Shown here piece by piece: positions 26,984 through 35,366 of a stretch of 64,000 bases of DNA (position 1 is its first letter; each line of letters begins with the position of its first letter). A program made the position numbers and the translations under genes. Source of the stretch: Bradyrhizobium agreste (GTDB lineage: Bacteria > Pseudomonadota > Alphaproteobacteria > Rhizobiales > Xanthobacteraceae). Location of the stretch: contig NZ_JACCHP010000020.1 in assembly GCF_016031625.1 (NCBI RefSeq), positions 124,001-188,000 of the forward strand. The letters run 5' to 3'. The notes beneath the pieces were generated by a model, which did no database searches, was not told where the DNA came from, and saw only the letters and a program-made list of their open reading frames with translations.

Positions 26984-27005
26984 AAAGGCCGCGGGGTCCG
27001 CGGCC
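26984..27005 (-). terminator. Stem-loop between lapA-like gene and trpF
   Basis: On the minus strand GGCCGCGG-ACC-CCGCGGCC forms an exact 8-bp stem followed by TTTACC. It lies 3' of the lapA-like gene and 16 nt before the trpF start. The T-run is short, so it may be a weak terminator or attenuator rather than a full stop. Confidence 0.45.
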
Positions 27006-27036
27006 GGAAAACGGGGCTTTTCGGTCGGGGCCGCTT

Positions 27037-27429
27037 CTACAACGTCGCGCGCTGCTTGTCTCGCCCGACGGGCCCGTACAGGCCGACCCCGGAGGGAACG
27101 GGAAGGCGCCGGGACTCCGCCTTCGCTGCCGTCGCCTGGGCGCGCAGATCGGCCAGTTCGGCCCGGGCGGCCCGGGCCTCCGCATCGTTCCGGCGCGCCG
27201 CGCGCCGCCAGCGCCGCTGGCCGAACCAGACGGCGGAGCCGCCCGCGACAACGCCGAGCGCCGCCACCAGGATCAGCAGCAGGAACAGCGGTAGGGTGAT
27301 CGACAGCGAGGGGTCGTCAGAAATGAAGGGGTCGAAGGAGACCGTGACGAAATGCCTGTTGGCGACGGCGAACGCCACCAGGATCAGGCCGAGCGGAACG
27401 ACGATCAGCGCGGTCAGGAACTTTCGCAT
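27037..27429 (-). CDS. LapA/DUF1049-family small membrane protein
   Basis: A 130-residue protein with two membrane helices: residues 5-21 (LTALIVVPLGLILVAFA) and about 44-68 (LPLFLLLILVAALGVVAGG). The helices are joined by a short loop containing VTVSFDPF, followed by a basic coiled-coil tail. This is the layout of LapA (YciS), which in E. coli works with LapB in LPS assembly. No lapB is adjacent. Placement after ihfB is the usual order. Confidence 0.8.
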   Translation of the reverse strand: MRKFLTALIVVPLGLILVAFAVANRHFVTVSFDPFISDDPSLSITLPLFLLLILVAALGVVAGGSAVWFGQRRWRRAARRNDAEARAARAELADLRAQATAAKAESRRLPVPSGVGLYGPVGRDKQRATL

Positions 27430-27510
27430 CTCGCTTTGCTCGCCTCGAATCAAGCCTGCGGCCGCATCCTGTGCGACCGCGAACACCCTAAAGCGCGCTC
27501 ACGTCGCGCT

Positions 27511-27816
27511 TCAGTCCGCCGCGCCGGGATCCGGATGGTCGCGGTTCAACCGCTCGCGCATTTCCTTGCCGGTCTTGAAGAACGGAACGCTCTTCTGATC
27601 GACGGGCACATGGGCGCCGGTGCGTGGATTGCGCCCTGCGCGCGCAGGGCGATGCTTGACCGAGAAGGCACCGAAGCCGCGCAGCTCGACGCGATCACCG
27701 CGTGCAAGCGCCGCTACGATCTCTTCGAGAATCGCATTCACAATGTTCTCGACATCCCGCTGGTACAGATGCGGGTTGTGCTCGGCGATACGCTGAACAA
27801 GTTCGGATTTGATCAT
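27511..27816 (-). CDS. ihfB: Integration host factor subunit beta
   Basis: A 101-residue HU/IHF DNA-bending protein. It begins MIKSELVQRIA and has the beta-arm region GRNPRTGAHVPV, with the intercalating proline, then a VPFFKTGKEMRERLN C-terminal helix. It forms a heterodimer with IHF-alpha, encoded elsewhere. It follows sppA by 172 bp, a gap that likely contains its own promoter, and precedes the lapA-like gene. Confidence 0.95.
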   Translation of the reverse strand: MIKSELVQRIAEHNPHLYQRDVENIVNAILEEIVAALARGDRVELRGFGAFSVKHRPARAGRNPRTGAHVPVDQKSVPFFKTGKEMRERLNRDHPDPGAAD

Positions 27817-27988
27817 CGAGAGATAGGACCCGGAAGCGAGCGGATAACCATTTCCGTGAAAATACCGTGATCTGTCAAGACGCTAAATCAAGGATGGGCG
27901 CCGTGAAAATGCGTGACAAATGCCGAAAAAGCGGGCTGTACCAGCACGCGCCAGACGGGAAAAAGCACTGGAACTCGCCTGCTAACGG

Positions 27989-28969
27989 TCAGTTGGACGC
28001 AGCCGGCTGCCACAAGGCCAGCATTCCATCCATTCCGAGCCGATCCACGGCCTGTGCGACCCCGGTTTGCCCGATCTGGTGCGCGATCGAGCCCAAACCG
28101 AGCGCTTCCAGCGTCAATGCGGCCGCGGCCTTCAGGAACGGCAGATCGCCGAAGCGCGGCTGAAGCTTGTAATCGCGCACGGGAAGGCCCTTCTTGACGC
28201 CCTTCTGCTCGACCAGCCAGGTCACAGCCGTCTTCTCGTCGCCGATCTGGTCGATCAGCTTGAGATCGATCGCCTGGCGTCCGGTGAAGACGCGGCCGTC
28301 GGCAACTTTTTCGAGCTGCGTGTCATCCATGCCACGCCGCTCCTTCACCATGCCCTTGAACCAGGCATAGGAATCCCTCACCAGCGCATCGAGCGCGGCG
28401 CGGGCCTCGGGACTGGTCGGCTCGAAACCGTTGGGCGCGGCCTTCAGCGGCGACGACTTCACCTCTTCGACCTTGACGCCGATGGTCTTCAGGAGCTCGG
28501 TGACGTTGGGGTACTGGAACAGCACGCCGATCGACCCGACCAGGGAGCTCTGCTGGGCGACGATGTGGTCGCTCGCAATCGCCGTGATGTAGCCCCCGGA
28601 GGCAGCCAAGCCCTCCACCACCACGACCAGCGGCTTTTTCGCCTTGAGACGGACGAGCGAGTCATAGAGCTGCTCGGAGCCGGCGGTGGTGCCGCCCGGC
28701 GAGTTGATGTGAACGACGACGGCGGCGGCCTGTGAATTCTCCAGCCGCTCCAGCGCCTGCGTGCGATCGGAATCGCTGCGGATCAATCCCTCGATGTGGA
28801 CGCGCGCGATCGAGCCGGCGGATGCGAAGGTGCCGCGTGCGCCGGGCGTCGCAATCAGCGCAAAGCTTGCAATCGCCGCGATCGCGATCAGCGCCGCCAT
28901 CACGCGCCAGAACGTCAGCTTGCGGCGAATCCTGCGGCGATCGACGATGATGTCCGAATCGAGCGACAT
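27989..28969 (-). CDS. sppA: Signal peptide peptidase SppA (short form)
   Basis: A 326-residue membrane-bound serine/lysine peptidase that degrades cleaved signal peptides. One N-terminal membrane helix (about 23-43) follows a basic tail. The S49 core shows INSPGGT, EGLAASGGY with the nucleophilic Ser, and the LVGSIGV segment that follows it in single-domain SppA proteins. The length matches the single-domain form found in many bacteria rather than the tandem E. coli form. Confidence 0.93.
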   Translation of the reverse strand: MSLDSDIIVDRRRIRRKLTFWRVMAALIAIAAIASFALIATPGARGTFASAGSIARVHIEGLIRSDSDRTQALERLENSQAAAVVVHINSPGGTTAGSEQLYDSLVRLKAKKPLVVVVEGLAASGGYITAIASDHIVAQQSSLVGSIGVLFQYPNVTELLKTIGVKVEEVKSSPLKAAPNGFEPTSPEARAALDALVRDSYAWFKGMVKERRGMDDTQLEKVADGRVFTGRQAIDLKLIDQIGDEKTAVTWLVEQKGVKKGLPVRDYKLQPRFGDLPFLKAAAALTLEALGLGSIAHQIGQTGVAQAVDRLGMDGMLALWQPAASN

Positions 28970-29109
28970 CGGAATATCTCCAAATGAAAGATCAGGCGCG
29001 TTGTGCCGTCACAGCGTGACCATTGGCTTATCTGGATACATCAATTGCGGGCCAATTTGAAGAAATGAAGGCTTGGCTTGGTGGAGGCCGAGCCCTGTCA
29101 CACACTCCT

Positions 29110-29272
29110 CGTCATCCCGGACAAGCGCAGCGAAGCGGAGCGCTGATCCGGGATCCATAACCAAAGGATTGCGTTTGGCGAAGACCTGGGGTTGCCAGCT
29201 CGCGCCAAACCACTCCCTGTGGCTATGGGTCCCGGATCTACGCGCGCTGAGGGCGCGCTTGTCCGGGACGAC
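29110..29272. repeat. Intergenic repeat, CGTCATCCCGGACAAGCGC family
   Basis: The left end CGTCATCCCGGACAAGCGC pairs with the right end GCGCTTGTCCGGGACGAC, and GATCCGGGATCCATA pairs with TATGGGTCCCGGATC inside. It fills most of the sppA-rpsA gap (28970-29350), which otherwise holds only the rpsA terminator. Confidence 0.85.
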
Positions 29273-29296
29273 AGCGGAGTTCGAGTATGCCGCAAC

Positions 29297-29324
29297 AAAA
29301 AAGGCCCCGGCTCGCGCCGGGGCC
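29297..29324 (-). terminator. Intrinsic terminator of rpsA
   Basis: On the minus strand GGCCCCGGC-GCGA-GCCGGGGCC is a perfect 9-bp stem with a GNRA tetraloop, followed by TTTTTTG. It lies 27 nt after the rpsA stop, so sppA must have its own promoter. Confidence 0.93.
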
Positions 29325-29350
29325 TTGATGCAGCAAAACGGACGTTTCGC

Positions 29351-31057
29351 TTACTTGCTGTCGCGGTTCTTCAGCGCGGTGCCGAGGATGTCGCCGAGCG
29401 TCGCACCCGAATCCGAGGAGCCGTACTGCGCGATGGCTTCCTTTTCTTCGGCGACTTCGAGCGCCTTGATCGACACCTGGACCTTGCGGGCCTTCTTGTC
29501 GAACTGGATCACGCGGGCATCGACCTTCTCGCCGACGGCGAAGCGTTCGGCGCGCTGGTCGTTGCGGTCACGGGCAAGCTCCGAGCGCTTGATGAAGGTG
29601 GTGAAGTCGGTACCGGCGATCTTCACCTCGATACCGCTCTCCTTCACTTCGAGCACTTCGCAGGTCACGACCGCGCCCTTCTTGACATCGCCCGGCTCGG
29701 CGAAGGGGTCGCCTTCGAGCTGCTTGATGCCGAGCGAGATACGCTCCTTCTCGACGTCCACATCGAGCACCACGGCCTTCACCATGTCGCCCTTCTTGTA
29801 GTTGTCGATCACCTGCTCGCCCGGAAGCTTCCAGTCGAGATCGGACAGGTGGACCATGCCGTCGACGTCGCCCTCGAGGCCCAGGAACAGACCGAACTCG
29901 GTCTTGTTCTTGACCTCACCCTCGACCACCGAACCGGTCGGGTGCTTCTCGACGAAGACCTCCCAGGGGTTGCGCATGGTCTGCTTGAGGCCGAGCGAGA
30001 TGCGGCGCTTGACGGAATCGACTTCCAGCACCTGCACGTCGACTTCCTGCGAGGTCGACACGATCTTGCCGGGGTGCATGTTCTTCTTGGTCCACGACAT
30101 CTCGGAGACGTGGATCAGGCCTTCGATGCCCGGCTCGAGCTCGACGAACGCACCGTAATCGGTGATGTTGGTGACGCGGCCGGTGAAGCGGGCACCCAGC
30201 GGGTACTTGGCTTCGATGCCCTGCCACGGATCGTCCAGCAGCTGCTTCATGCCCAGCGAGATGCGGTGCGTCTCGTGGTTGATCTTGATGATCTTGACCT
30301 TCACGGTCTGGCCGATCGAGAGCACCTCGGTCGGATGGTTGACGCGGCGCCAGGCGATGTCGGTGACGTGCAGGAGGCCGTCGATGCCGCCGAGGTCAAC
30401 GAACGCACCGTAATCGGTGATGTTCTTGACCACGCCGTCGATGACCTGACCCTCTTCGAGGTTCTGCACCAGCTCCTGGCGCTGCTCGGCGCGGGTCTCT
30501 TCCAGCACCGTGCGGCGGGACACGACGATGTTGCCGCGGCGGCGGTCCATCTTCAGGATCTGGAACGGCTGCGAGTTGTTCATCAGCGGCGCGACGTCGC
30601 GGATCGGGCGGATGTCGACCTGCGAGCGCGGCAGGAAGGCCACGGCACCGTCGAGGTCGACGGTGAAGCCGCCCTTGACCTGGTTGAAGATAACGCCGTT
30701 GACCTTCTCGTTGTTCTGGAACGCCTTCTCCAGCTTGCCCCAGCTCTCTTCGCGGCGCGCCTTGTCGCGCGACAGCACGGCTTCGCCGAGGGCGTTTTCG
30801 ATGCGATCGAGGAACACTTCCACCTCGTCGCCGACCTTGAGGTCGCTCTCACGGCCGGGGCCGGAAAATTCGCGAAGGGCGACGCGGCCCTCGGTCTTCA
30901 GGCCGACGTCGATGACGGCCATGTCCTTTTCAATTGCAACCACCTTGCCCTTGACGACGGAGCTTTCCTGCAGGTTGCCGCCTGCGAAGGACTCGTCGAG
31001 CATCGCGGCGAAATCGTCGCGCGATGGGCTATAGGTATCAGCAGAAGTCGAAGCCAT
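29351..31057 (-). CDS. rpsA: 30S ribosomal protein S1
   Basis: A 568-residue protein with six S1 RNA-binding repeats, visible as recurring segments such as GVVKNITDYGAFVDLGGIDG, GRVTNITDYGAFVEL and GEVKNKTEFGLFLGLEG. It binds mRNA on the small subunit and is essential in Gram-negatives. The start MASTSADTYSP at 31057 is supported by GGAGAACAA; longer in-frame starts upstream lack this. A 267-nt leader with a strong hairpin separates it from cmk. Confidence 0.97.
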   Translation of the reverse strand: MASTSADTYSPSRDDFAAMLDESFAGGNLQESSVVKGKVVAIEKDMAVIDVGLKTEGRVALREFSGPGRESDLKVGDEVEVFLDRIENALGEAVLSRDKARREESWGKLEKAFQNNEKVNGVIFNQVKGGFTVDLDGAVAFLPRSQVDIRPIRDVAPLMNNSQPFQILKMDRRRGNIVVSRRTVLEETRAEQRQELVQNLEEGQVIDGVVKNITDYGAFVDLGGIDGLLHVTDIAWRRVNHPTEVLSIGQTVKVKIIKINHETHRISLGMKQLLDDPWQGIEAKYPLGARFTGRVTNITDYGAFVELEPGIEGLIHVSEMSWTKKNMHPGKIVSTSQEVDVQVLEVDSVKRRISLGLKQTMRNPWEVFVEKHPTGSVVEGEVKNKTEFGLFLGLEGDVDGMVHLSDLDWKLPGEQVIDNYKKGDMVKAVVLDVDVEKERISLGIKQLEGDPFAEPGDVKKGAVVTCEVLEVKESGIEVKIAGTDFTTFIKRSELARDRNDQRAERFAVGEKVDARVIQFDKKARKVQVSIKALEVAEEKEAIAQYGSSDSGATLGDILGTALKNRDSK

Positions 31058-31130
31058 TTGTTCTCCAGTTGCGGATGTCTTGCCGGCCGTTGGGTTCATG
31101 GGCGCATCGCGCGCGCAGTGTCGGAAGGTC

Positions 31131-31171
31131 CGCAAGACCTTCGAGCGACCGCTCGTTGCCCCGGTCTTGCG
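31131..31171 (-). promoter_or_regulatory. Structured hairpin in the rpsA leader
   Basis: CGCAAGACC (31131-31139) and GGTCTTGCG (31163-31171) are exact 9-bp complements, with an inner stem GAGC/GCTC. In the minus-strand transcript this hairpin lies about 75 nt upstream of the rpsA start. S1 autoregulates its mRNA in E. coli through leader structure; a similar role here is inference. Confidence 0.45.
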
Positions 31172-31324
31172 ACCAGAACAGCGGAAGCGGGCCGGCTGAG
31201 GCCCGCGCGTTCGATACGTGGAAAGCTTTGTCCGGAACCTGGATCGCACCGGTCCCGAAACCGGGACGGAGCGTATCGACCTCAAAGAGCGGGAGCGGGC
31301 ACTTCCTCCAATGACGGCGGCGGC

Positions 31325-31963
31325 TTAACCCCGCGACCGGCCCGCTCGGACAGCCTCGATAATGTCGATGGCGGCCCGGACGCCGCCTTCTATATCCAGT
31401 TGGGAGTTATCTAGCAAGTAAGCATCCGGGGCCGGTTTCAAAGGCGCAATCGGCCGATTCTTGTCGCGTTCGTCGCGCTGGAGGATGTCGGCGAGCACGG
31501 CCGCCTCGTCCGCATCCTCGCCCCGCGCCCTGGCCTCCATGGTGCGGCGGCGGGCGCGGACCTTGGGATCGGCGACCACGAAGATCTTCACGTCGGCATG
31601 GGGGCAGATCACGGTTCCAATATCCCGGCCGTCGAGCACGGCGCCGGGCGGATCGGCGGCAAACTGGCGCTGGAAATTGACCAGAACCTCGCGGACCCTC
31701 GGGATCGCCGAGACAATCGAAGCGCCCTCGCCGGCCTTCTGGGTCTTCAGCGCAGGATTGCCGAACTTTTCGGGATCGAGCTCCAACGCGGCCTGCACCG
31801 CAGCCGCCTCGTCGTTGAGATCGTGCCCCGACTGCATCAGGGCATAGGCGACCGCGCGGTAGATCACGCCGGTATCGAGATGACGATAGCCGTAATGGTG
31901 GGCGAGACGCTTGCCGAGCGTCCCCTTGCCCGAAGCCGCGGGCCCGTCGATGGCGATGATCAT
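31325..31963 (-). CDS. cmk: Cytidylate kinase
   Basis: A 212-residue NMP kinase that phosphorylates CMP and dCMP. The P-loop is IDGPAASGKGT, followed by HLDTGVIYRAVA, LDGRDIGTVICP and the LID-region arginines RARRRTMEAR. The ATG overlaps the aroA stop as ATGA. aroA-cmk-rpsA is a conserved alphaproteobacterial order. Confidence 0.97.
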   Translation of the reverse strand: MIIAIDGPAASGKGTLGKRLAHHYGYRHLDTGVIYRAVAYALMQSGHDLNDEAAAVQAALELDPEKFGNPALKTQKAGEGASIVSAIPRVREVLVNFQRQFAADPPGAVLDGRDIGTVICPHADVKIFVVADPKVRARRRTMEARARGEDADEAAVLADILQRDERDKNRPIAPLKPAPDAYLLDNSQLDIEGGVRAAIDIIEAVRAGRSRG

Positions 31964-33294
31964 GAGAAATCGGCCCCTAGCGAACGCATCATCGGAATGA
32001 AGTCCGGAAAGCTGGTGGCGATGAAGGCGGTGTCGTCGACGCTTACGGGCTGGTCGGAGGCGCAGCCCATCACCAGCGCGGACATCGCGATGCGATGGTC
32101 CATGTGGGTGGCGACAGTGCCGCCGCCTGGGACGTGGCCGCGTCCCTCGACGATCAGATCGTCGCCGGAGACCTCGACCGTGACGCCGTTGACGCGCAGC
32201 ATGGCGGCGGTGGCTTCGAGCCGGTCGGATTCCTTGACGCGCAGCTCCTGCAGGCCGCGCATGATCGTGGTGCCTTCGGCGAACGACGCCGCCACCGCCA
32301 GCACCAGATATTCGTCGATCATCGACGGCGCGCGCTCCGGCGGCACCTCGACGCCGCGCAGTTTTGATGCGCGCACGCGCAAGCGCGCCATCGGCTCGCC
32401 GGCGTCGCCCCGCACTTCGCTCTCCTCGATGGAGGCGCCCATTTCGCGCAGCGTGGTGAACAGGCCGGTGCGCAGCGGATTGGTCATGACATCGGACAGC
32501 ACGACATCGGAGCCCTCGACGATCAGCGCCGCGACGATCGGGAAGGCCGCTGACGAGGGATCGGCGGGCACCGCGACATTGGCGCCATGCAGCTCGGGCT
32601 GGCCGACAAGCGTGATGCGGCGGCCGTGCCGGCCTTCCTGCACCGAGGTGATGTCGGCGCCGAAATGCCTGAGCATCAGCTCGGTGTGATCGCGGCTGGC
32701 CTCGGTCTCGACCACCGTGGTGGTGCCGGGTGCTGCGAGGCCCGCCAGCAGCACGGCCGATTTGATCTGGGCCGAGGCGACCGGGGTCTGGTAGGTGATC
32801 GGCAGGGGGTCGCGTGCGCCCTGGAGGGTCAGCGGCAGGCGCCCGCCCTCGCCGGCGGTGACCCTGGCACCCATCTTCTCCAGCGGATCGAGGATCCGGC
32901 GCATCGGGCGACTGCGCAGCGAGGCGTCGCCGTCGAACACCGCCGAAATCGGACAGCCGGCCACGGCGCCCATCACCAGCCGGCAGCCGGTACCGGAATT
33001 GCCGAAATCCAGCGGCGCCTTGGGCTGGGCGAAGCCTCCGACCCCGACGCCGTTGACGGTCCAGGCGAAATCGCCGGTGCGCTGGACCCTGGCGCCCAGC
33101 GCCTGCATCGATTTGGCGGTGTTGAGGACGTCCTCGCCCTCCAAGAGGCCCGAAATCCTGGTCTCGCCGACCGCGAGCGCGCCCAGGATCAAGGCGCGGT
33201 GGGAGATCGACTTGTCGCCGGGCACCCGTACTTTCCCGGTCAGGGGACCGCTGGCGCGAGACTGGAGCGGCCTCGGTTGGTCGGAATGGGTCAA
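31960..33294 (-). CDS. aroA: 3-phosphoshikimate 1-carboxyvinyltransferase (EPSP synthase)
   Basis: A 444-residue shikimate-pathway enzyme joining PEP to shikimate-3-phosphate. N-terminal GKVRVPGDKSISHRAL carries the substrate-binding Lys and Ser; FGNSGTGCRL is the PEP-loop signature. Its GNSGT pattern with Ala-rich neighbours resembles the class II forms known from Agrobacterium and Bradyrhizobium. I place the start at a TTG (33294), preceded by AAGGAC, giving the usual MTHSDQP N-terminus; an ATG at 33342 is the alternative. Confidence 0.95.
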   Translation of the reverse strand: MTHSDQPRPLQSRASGPLTGKVRVPGDKSISHRALILGALAVGETRISGLLEGEDVLNTAKSMQALGARVQRTGDFAWTVNGVGVGGFAQPKAPLDFGNSGTGCRLVMGAVAGCPISAVFDGDASLRSRPMRRILDPLEKMGARVTAGEGGRLPLTLQGARDPLPITYQTPVASAQIKSAVLLAGLAAPGTTTVVETEASRDHTELMLRHFGADITSVQEGRHGRRITLVGQPELHGANVAVPADPSSAAFPIVAALIVEGSDVVLSDVMTNPLRTGLFTTLREMGASIEESEVRGDAGEPMARLRVRASKLRGVEVPPERAPSMIDEYLVLAVAASFAEGTTIMRGLQELRVKESDRLEATAAMLRVNGVTVEVSGDDLIVEGRGHVPGGGTVATHMDHRIAMSALVMGCASDQPVSVDDTAFIATSFPDFIPMMRSLGADFS

Positions 33295-33452
33295 GATTGT
33301 GTCCTTGAATAGGCCCGGTGGGCTGGCGCGCAGGTACCACATGGTCCGCGCCCCGTCACGGGCATGTCGTTCTTCCGTAATGCGCTATTGACAGAGGGCC
33401 GCCAACTAGCCAAGTGAAGCACCGCTTTTCAGACATTCCCAGGATTCCTGCC

Positions 33453-33860
33453 GTGGCCAAGTCCGAACTCGGAACCAAACGTATTTGCCCGACCACGGGC
33501 AAGAAGTTCTATGACCTCAACAAGAATCCCGTGATCTCACCCTATACCGGCGAAGTGGTGCCGATCGCCCCGGTCGCTCCTGCCCGCGGGCCCCGTGGGG
33601 CCGAGGCCCGCAACATGGCCCAGGACAACGCGCCGGAGCCGGCGGAGGCCGAAGAATTGGTCTCGCTCGAGGAGGCCGATGCCGAGGAGAACACCGGCAA
33701 GGTCAAGGCCATCGTGCCCGAATCGGAGGACGATATCGAGGTCGACGAGACCATCGACGACGATGATGACGACGATTCGACCTTCATTGCCGATGAGGAA
33801 GAGGGCGATGAGGACGTGACCGACATCATTGGTGATGTCGGCGGTGACGAAGAGACTTGA
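33453..33860 (+). CDS. TIGR02300-family small acidic protein
   Basis: A 135-residue protein of unknown function conserved in alphaproteobacteria. The N-terminal third has the family signature LGTKRICPTTGKKFYDLNK followed by PVISPYTG, a possible small zinc-binding or rubredoxin-like fragment with one Cys. The rest is acidic and low in complexity, with several Asp/Glu runs ending GDEET. The GTG at 33453 gives the common family N-terminus (MAKSELGTK) and has AGGA 8 nt upstream; a GTG at 33414 would add 13 residues. It is divergent from aroA and precedes tRNA-Ala. Confidence 0.85.
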   Translation: MAKSELGTKRICPTTGKKFYDLNKNPVISPYTGEVVPIAPVAPARGPRGAEARNMAQDNAPEPAEAEELVSLEEADAEENTGKVKAIVPESEDDIEVDETIDDDDDDDSTFIADEEEGDEDVTDIIGDVGGDEET

Positions 33861-33954
33861 GATCAGCCCTGATCTGTGAAAAAGGGTGCACCGCGCGAGT
33901 CGAAAGGCTCGCCGGTCCGGGGTGATCAACCAGGTTCACCCCGTCTAAGGTTAA

Positions 33955-34030
<76 letters not shown>

Positions 34031-34130
34031 GCCTTCGCTCGCTTCGCGAGCTTCGGCTGGGCAAGCCAGCGTCGTTCTGTCGTAGCGAAGCTAGCGAAGG
34101 CTGCCGCGGCGTAGCCCGAAGGGCGACGCC
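34031..34130. repeat. Palindromic repeat directly after tRNA-Ala
   Basis: GCCTTCGCT (34031-34039) is mirrored by AGCGAAGGC (34093-34101), with inner CGAAGC-type repeats; a second hairpin GGCGTAGCCC-GAA-GGGCGACGCC follows at 34108-34130. It starts at the base after the CCA end. It may serve as terminator; I see no integrase or attachment-site duplication. Confidence 0.7.
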
Positions 34131-34149
34131 GGACTCTAACGAAAGCCCC

Positions 34150-34608
34150 CTACTCCCCGATCACCGCATTCAGCCGATCCCTCAGCGCGACGATCTCGTC
34201 CTTCATCGCCAACAGCTCCGACACCGAGCAGTCCGACGCGGCCAGGATCGACTGCGGCACGCTGCGCGCCTTTTCCTTCAGCGCATGGCCTTGCGGCGTC
34301 AGGGCGATCAGGACCTGGCGCTCGTCCTCGCGCGAGCGGGTGCGCCTGACGAGATGGGCGGCCTCGAGCCGCTTCAGCAGCGGCGTCAGCGTGCCCGAAT
34401 CCAGGAACAGCTTTTCGCCGATCTCCTTGACCGGCACGTCGTCGCGCTCCCACAGCACCAGCATGACCAGATATTGCGGATAGGTCAGGCCGAGCCGATC
34501 GAGCAGCGGCTTGTAGACGCGGTTGAAGGCGTGCGTGGCGGAATAGACCGCGAAGCAGATCTGGTTGTCGAGGCGAAGCGGGTCTACCGCCGTTGATTTC
34601 CGGGCCAT
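34150..34608 (-). CDS. ohrR: OhrR, MarR-family organic hydroperoxide sensor
   Basis: A 152-residue winged-helix repressor. The redox cysteine is Cys18 in NQICFAVYSA, the position used by OhrR to sense organic peroxides. The recognition helix region LDSGTLTPLLKRLEA and the wing RSREDERQVLI are typical of MarR. It is divergent from ohr, and the shared intergenic region carries AT-rich palindromes. The start at 34608 gives the normal length. Confidence 0.93.
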   Translation of the reverse strand: MARKSTAVDPLRLDNQICFAVYSATHAFNRVYKPLLDRLGLTYPQYLVMLVLWERDDVPVKEIGEKLFLDSGTLTPLLKRLEAAHLVRRTRSREDERQVLIALTPQGHALKEKARSVPQSILAASDCSVSELLAMKDEIVALRDRLNAVIGE

Positions 34609-34658
34609 GACGAATCTTTCGCGTTTCACCCATTCTGGGCCCGGCCGGCGGGACATTC

Positions 34659-34715
34659 AATTGCGAACAATTAAATGTGAGCCGCAGCAAATTCGATTGC
34701 GCACAATCTAATTGT
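34659..34715. promoter_or_regulatory. Probable OhrR operators between ohrR and ohr
   Basis: Three short palindromes lie in the divergent region: AATTG-CGAA-CAATT (34659-34672), GATTG-CGCA-CAATC (34695-34708) and ACAAT-CTA-ATTGT (34703-34715). The last is close to the known OhrR box TACAATT-AATTGTA. Two main sites 36 bp apart could allow control of both promoters. Binding is inferred. Confidence 0.65.
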
Positions 34716-34761
34716 CTGCGATAAAGCTCGCACCCAACCCGGAAAGACCGAGGAGACGAAA

Positions 34762-35187
34762 ATGTCCGTGAACGTCCTCTACAAGACCAGCGCCAAGGCC
34801 ACCGGCGGCCGCGACGGCCATGCTGCGACCCTCGACGGCGCGCTCGACGTCAAGCTCACCACGCCGAAGGAGCTCGGCGGCGGCGGCGGCGCCGGCAACA
34901 ATCCGGAGCAGCTGTTCGCGGCAGGCTATGCCGCCTGCTTCATCGGCGCGATGAAGTTCGTGGCCTCGCAGGGCGGCCCGAAGGTGCCCGCGGACGCCTC
35001 CGTCACCTCCACCGTCGGCATCGGCCCGCGCTCCGAGGGCGGCTTCGGCCTCGACATCGACCTTGCCGTCTCGCTGCCGGGCCTCGCTCGCGCGGACGCC
35101 GAGGCGCTGGTCGCGAAGGCCCACCAGGTGTGCCCGTACTCCAATGCCACGCGCGGCAATGTCGACGTTCGCCTGACGGTGGTCTGA
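34762..35187 (+). CDS. ohr: Organic hydroperoxide reductase Ohr
   Basis: A 141-residue OsmC/Ohr-fold thiol peroxidase that reduces organic hydroperoxides using lipoylated proteins. The two catalytic cysteines are in AACFIGAM and HQVCPYSNATRGN, the signature that separates Ohr from OsmC. GAGGAGA precedes the ATG. It is divergent from its likely regulator ohrR. Confidence 0.96.
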   Translation: MSVNVLYKTSAKATGGRDGHAATLDGALDVKLTTPKELGGGGGAGNNPEQLFAAGYAACFIGAMKFVASQGGPKVPADASVTSTVGIGPRSEGGFGLDIDLAVSLPGLARADAEALVAKAHQVCPYSNATRGNVDVRLTVV

Positions 35188-35366
35188 TCGGCAGCGCGGA
35201 TCGGCCGGCCCGGGATCCCCCTCGGGCCGGCCGCTTTCGACCGAATTTGCCACCTCGCGGCATGGCTGCACGGCGGCGCATACGGCTCCACGCTCGGCGC
35301 CATTGCTGGCGCAAACAAACCTCGCTAGGCCTGTGATCAAACGAGCGACACAGGGGAAGCGACGGT

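Noticed and set aside
27873..27878. TTGACA on the minus strand before ihfB as a promoter
   Set aside because: A good -35 hexamer, but no convincing -10 lies 16-18 nt downstream, so no promoter is called.
31964..33340. 671-codon frame ending with cmk
   Set aside because: The part before 31963 is an out-of-frame reading of aroA; cmk starts at the ATG overlapping the aroA stop.
33388..33393. TTGACA before the TIGR02300 gene as a promoter
   Set aside because: The -35 is plausible but the -10 region is poor; insufficient for a call.
34031..34130. Repeats after tRNA-Ala as an attachment site or CRISPR
   Set aside because: There is no duplicate of the tRNA 3' end, no integrase and no regular repeat-spacer pattern. 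It is an inverted repeat of the common intergenic type.
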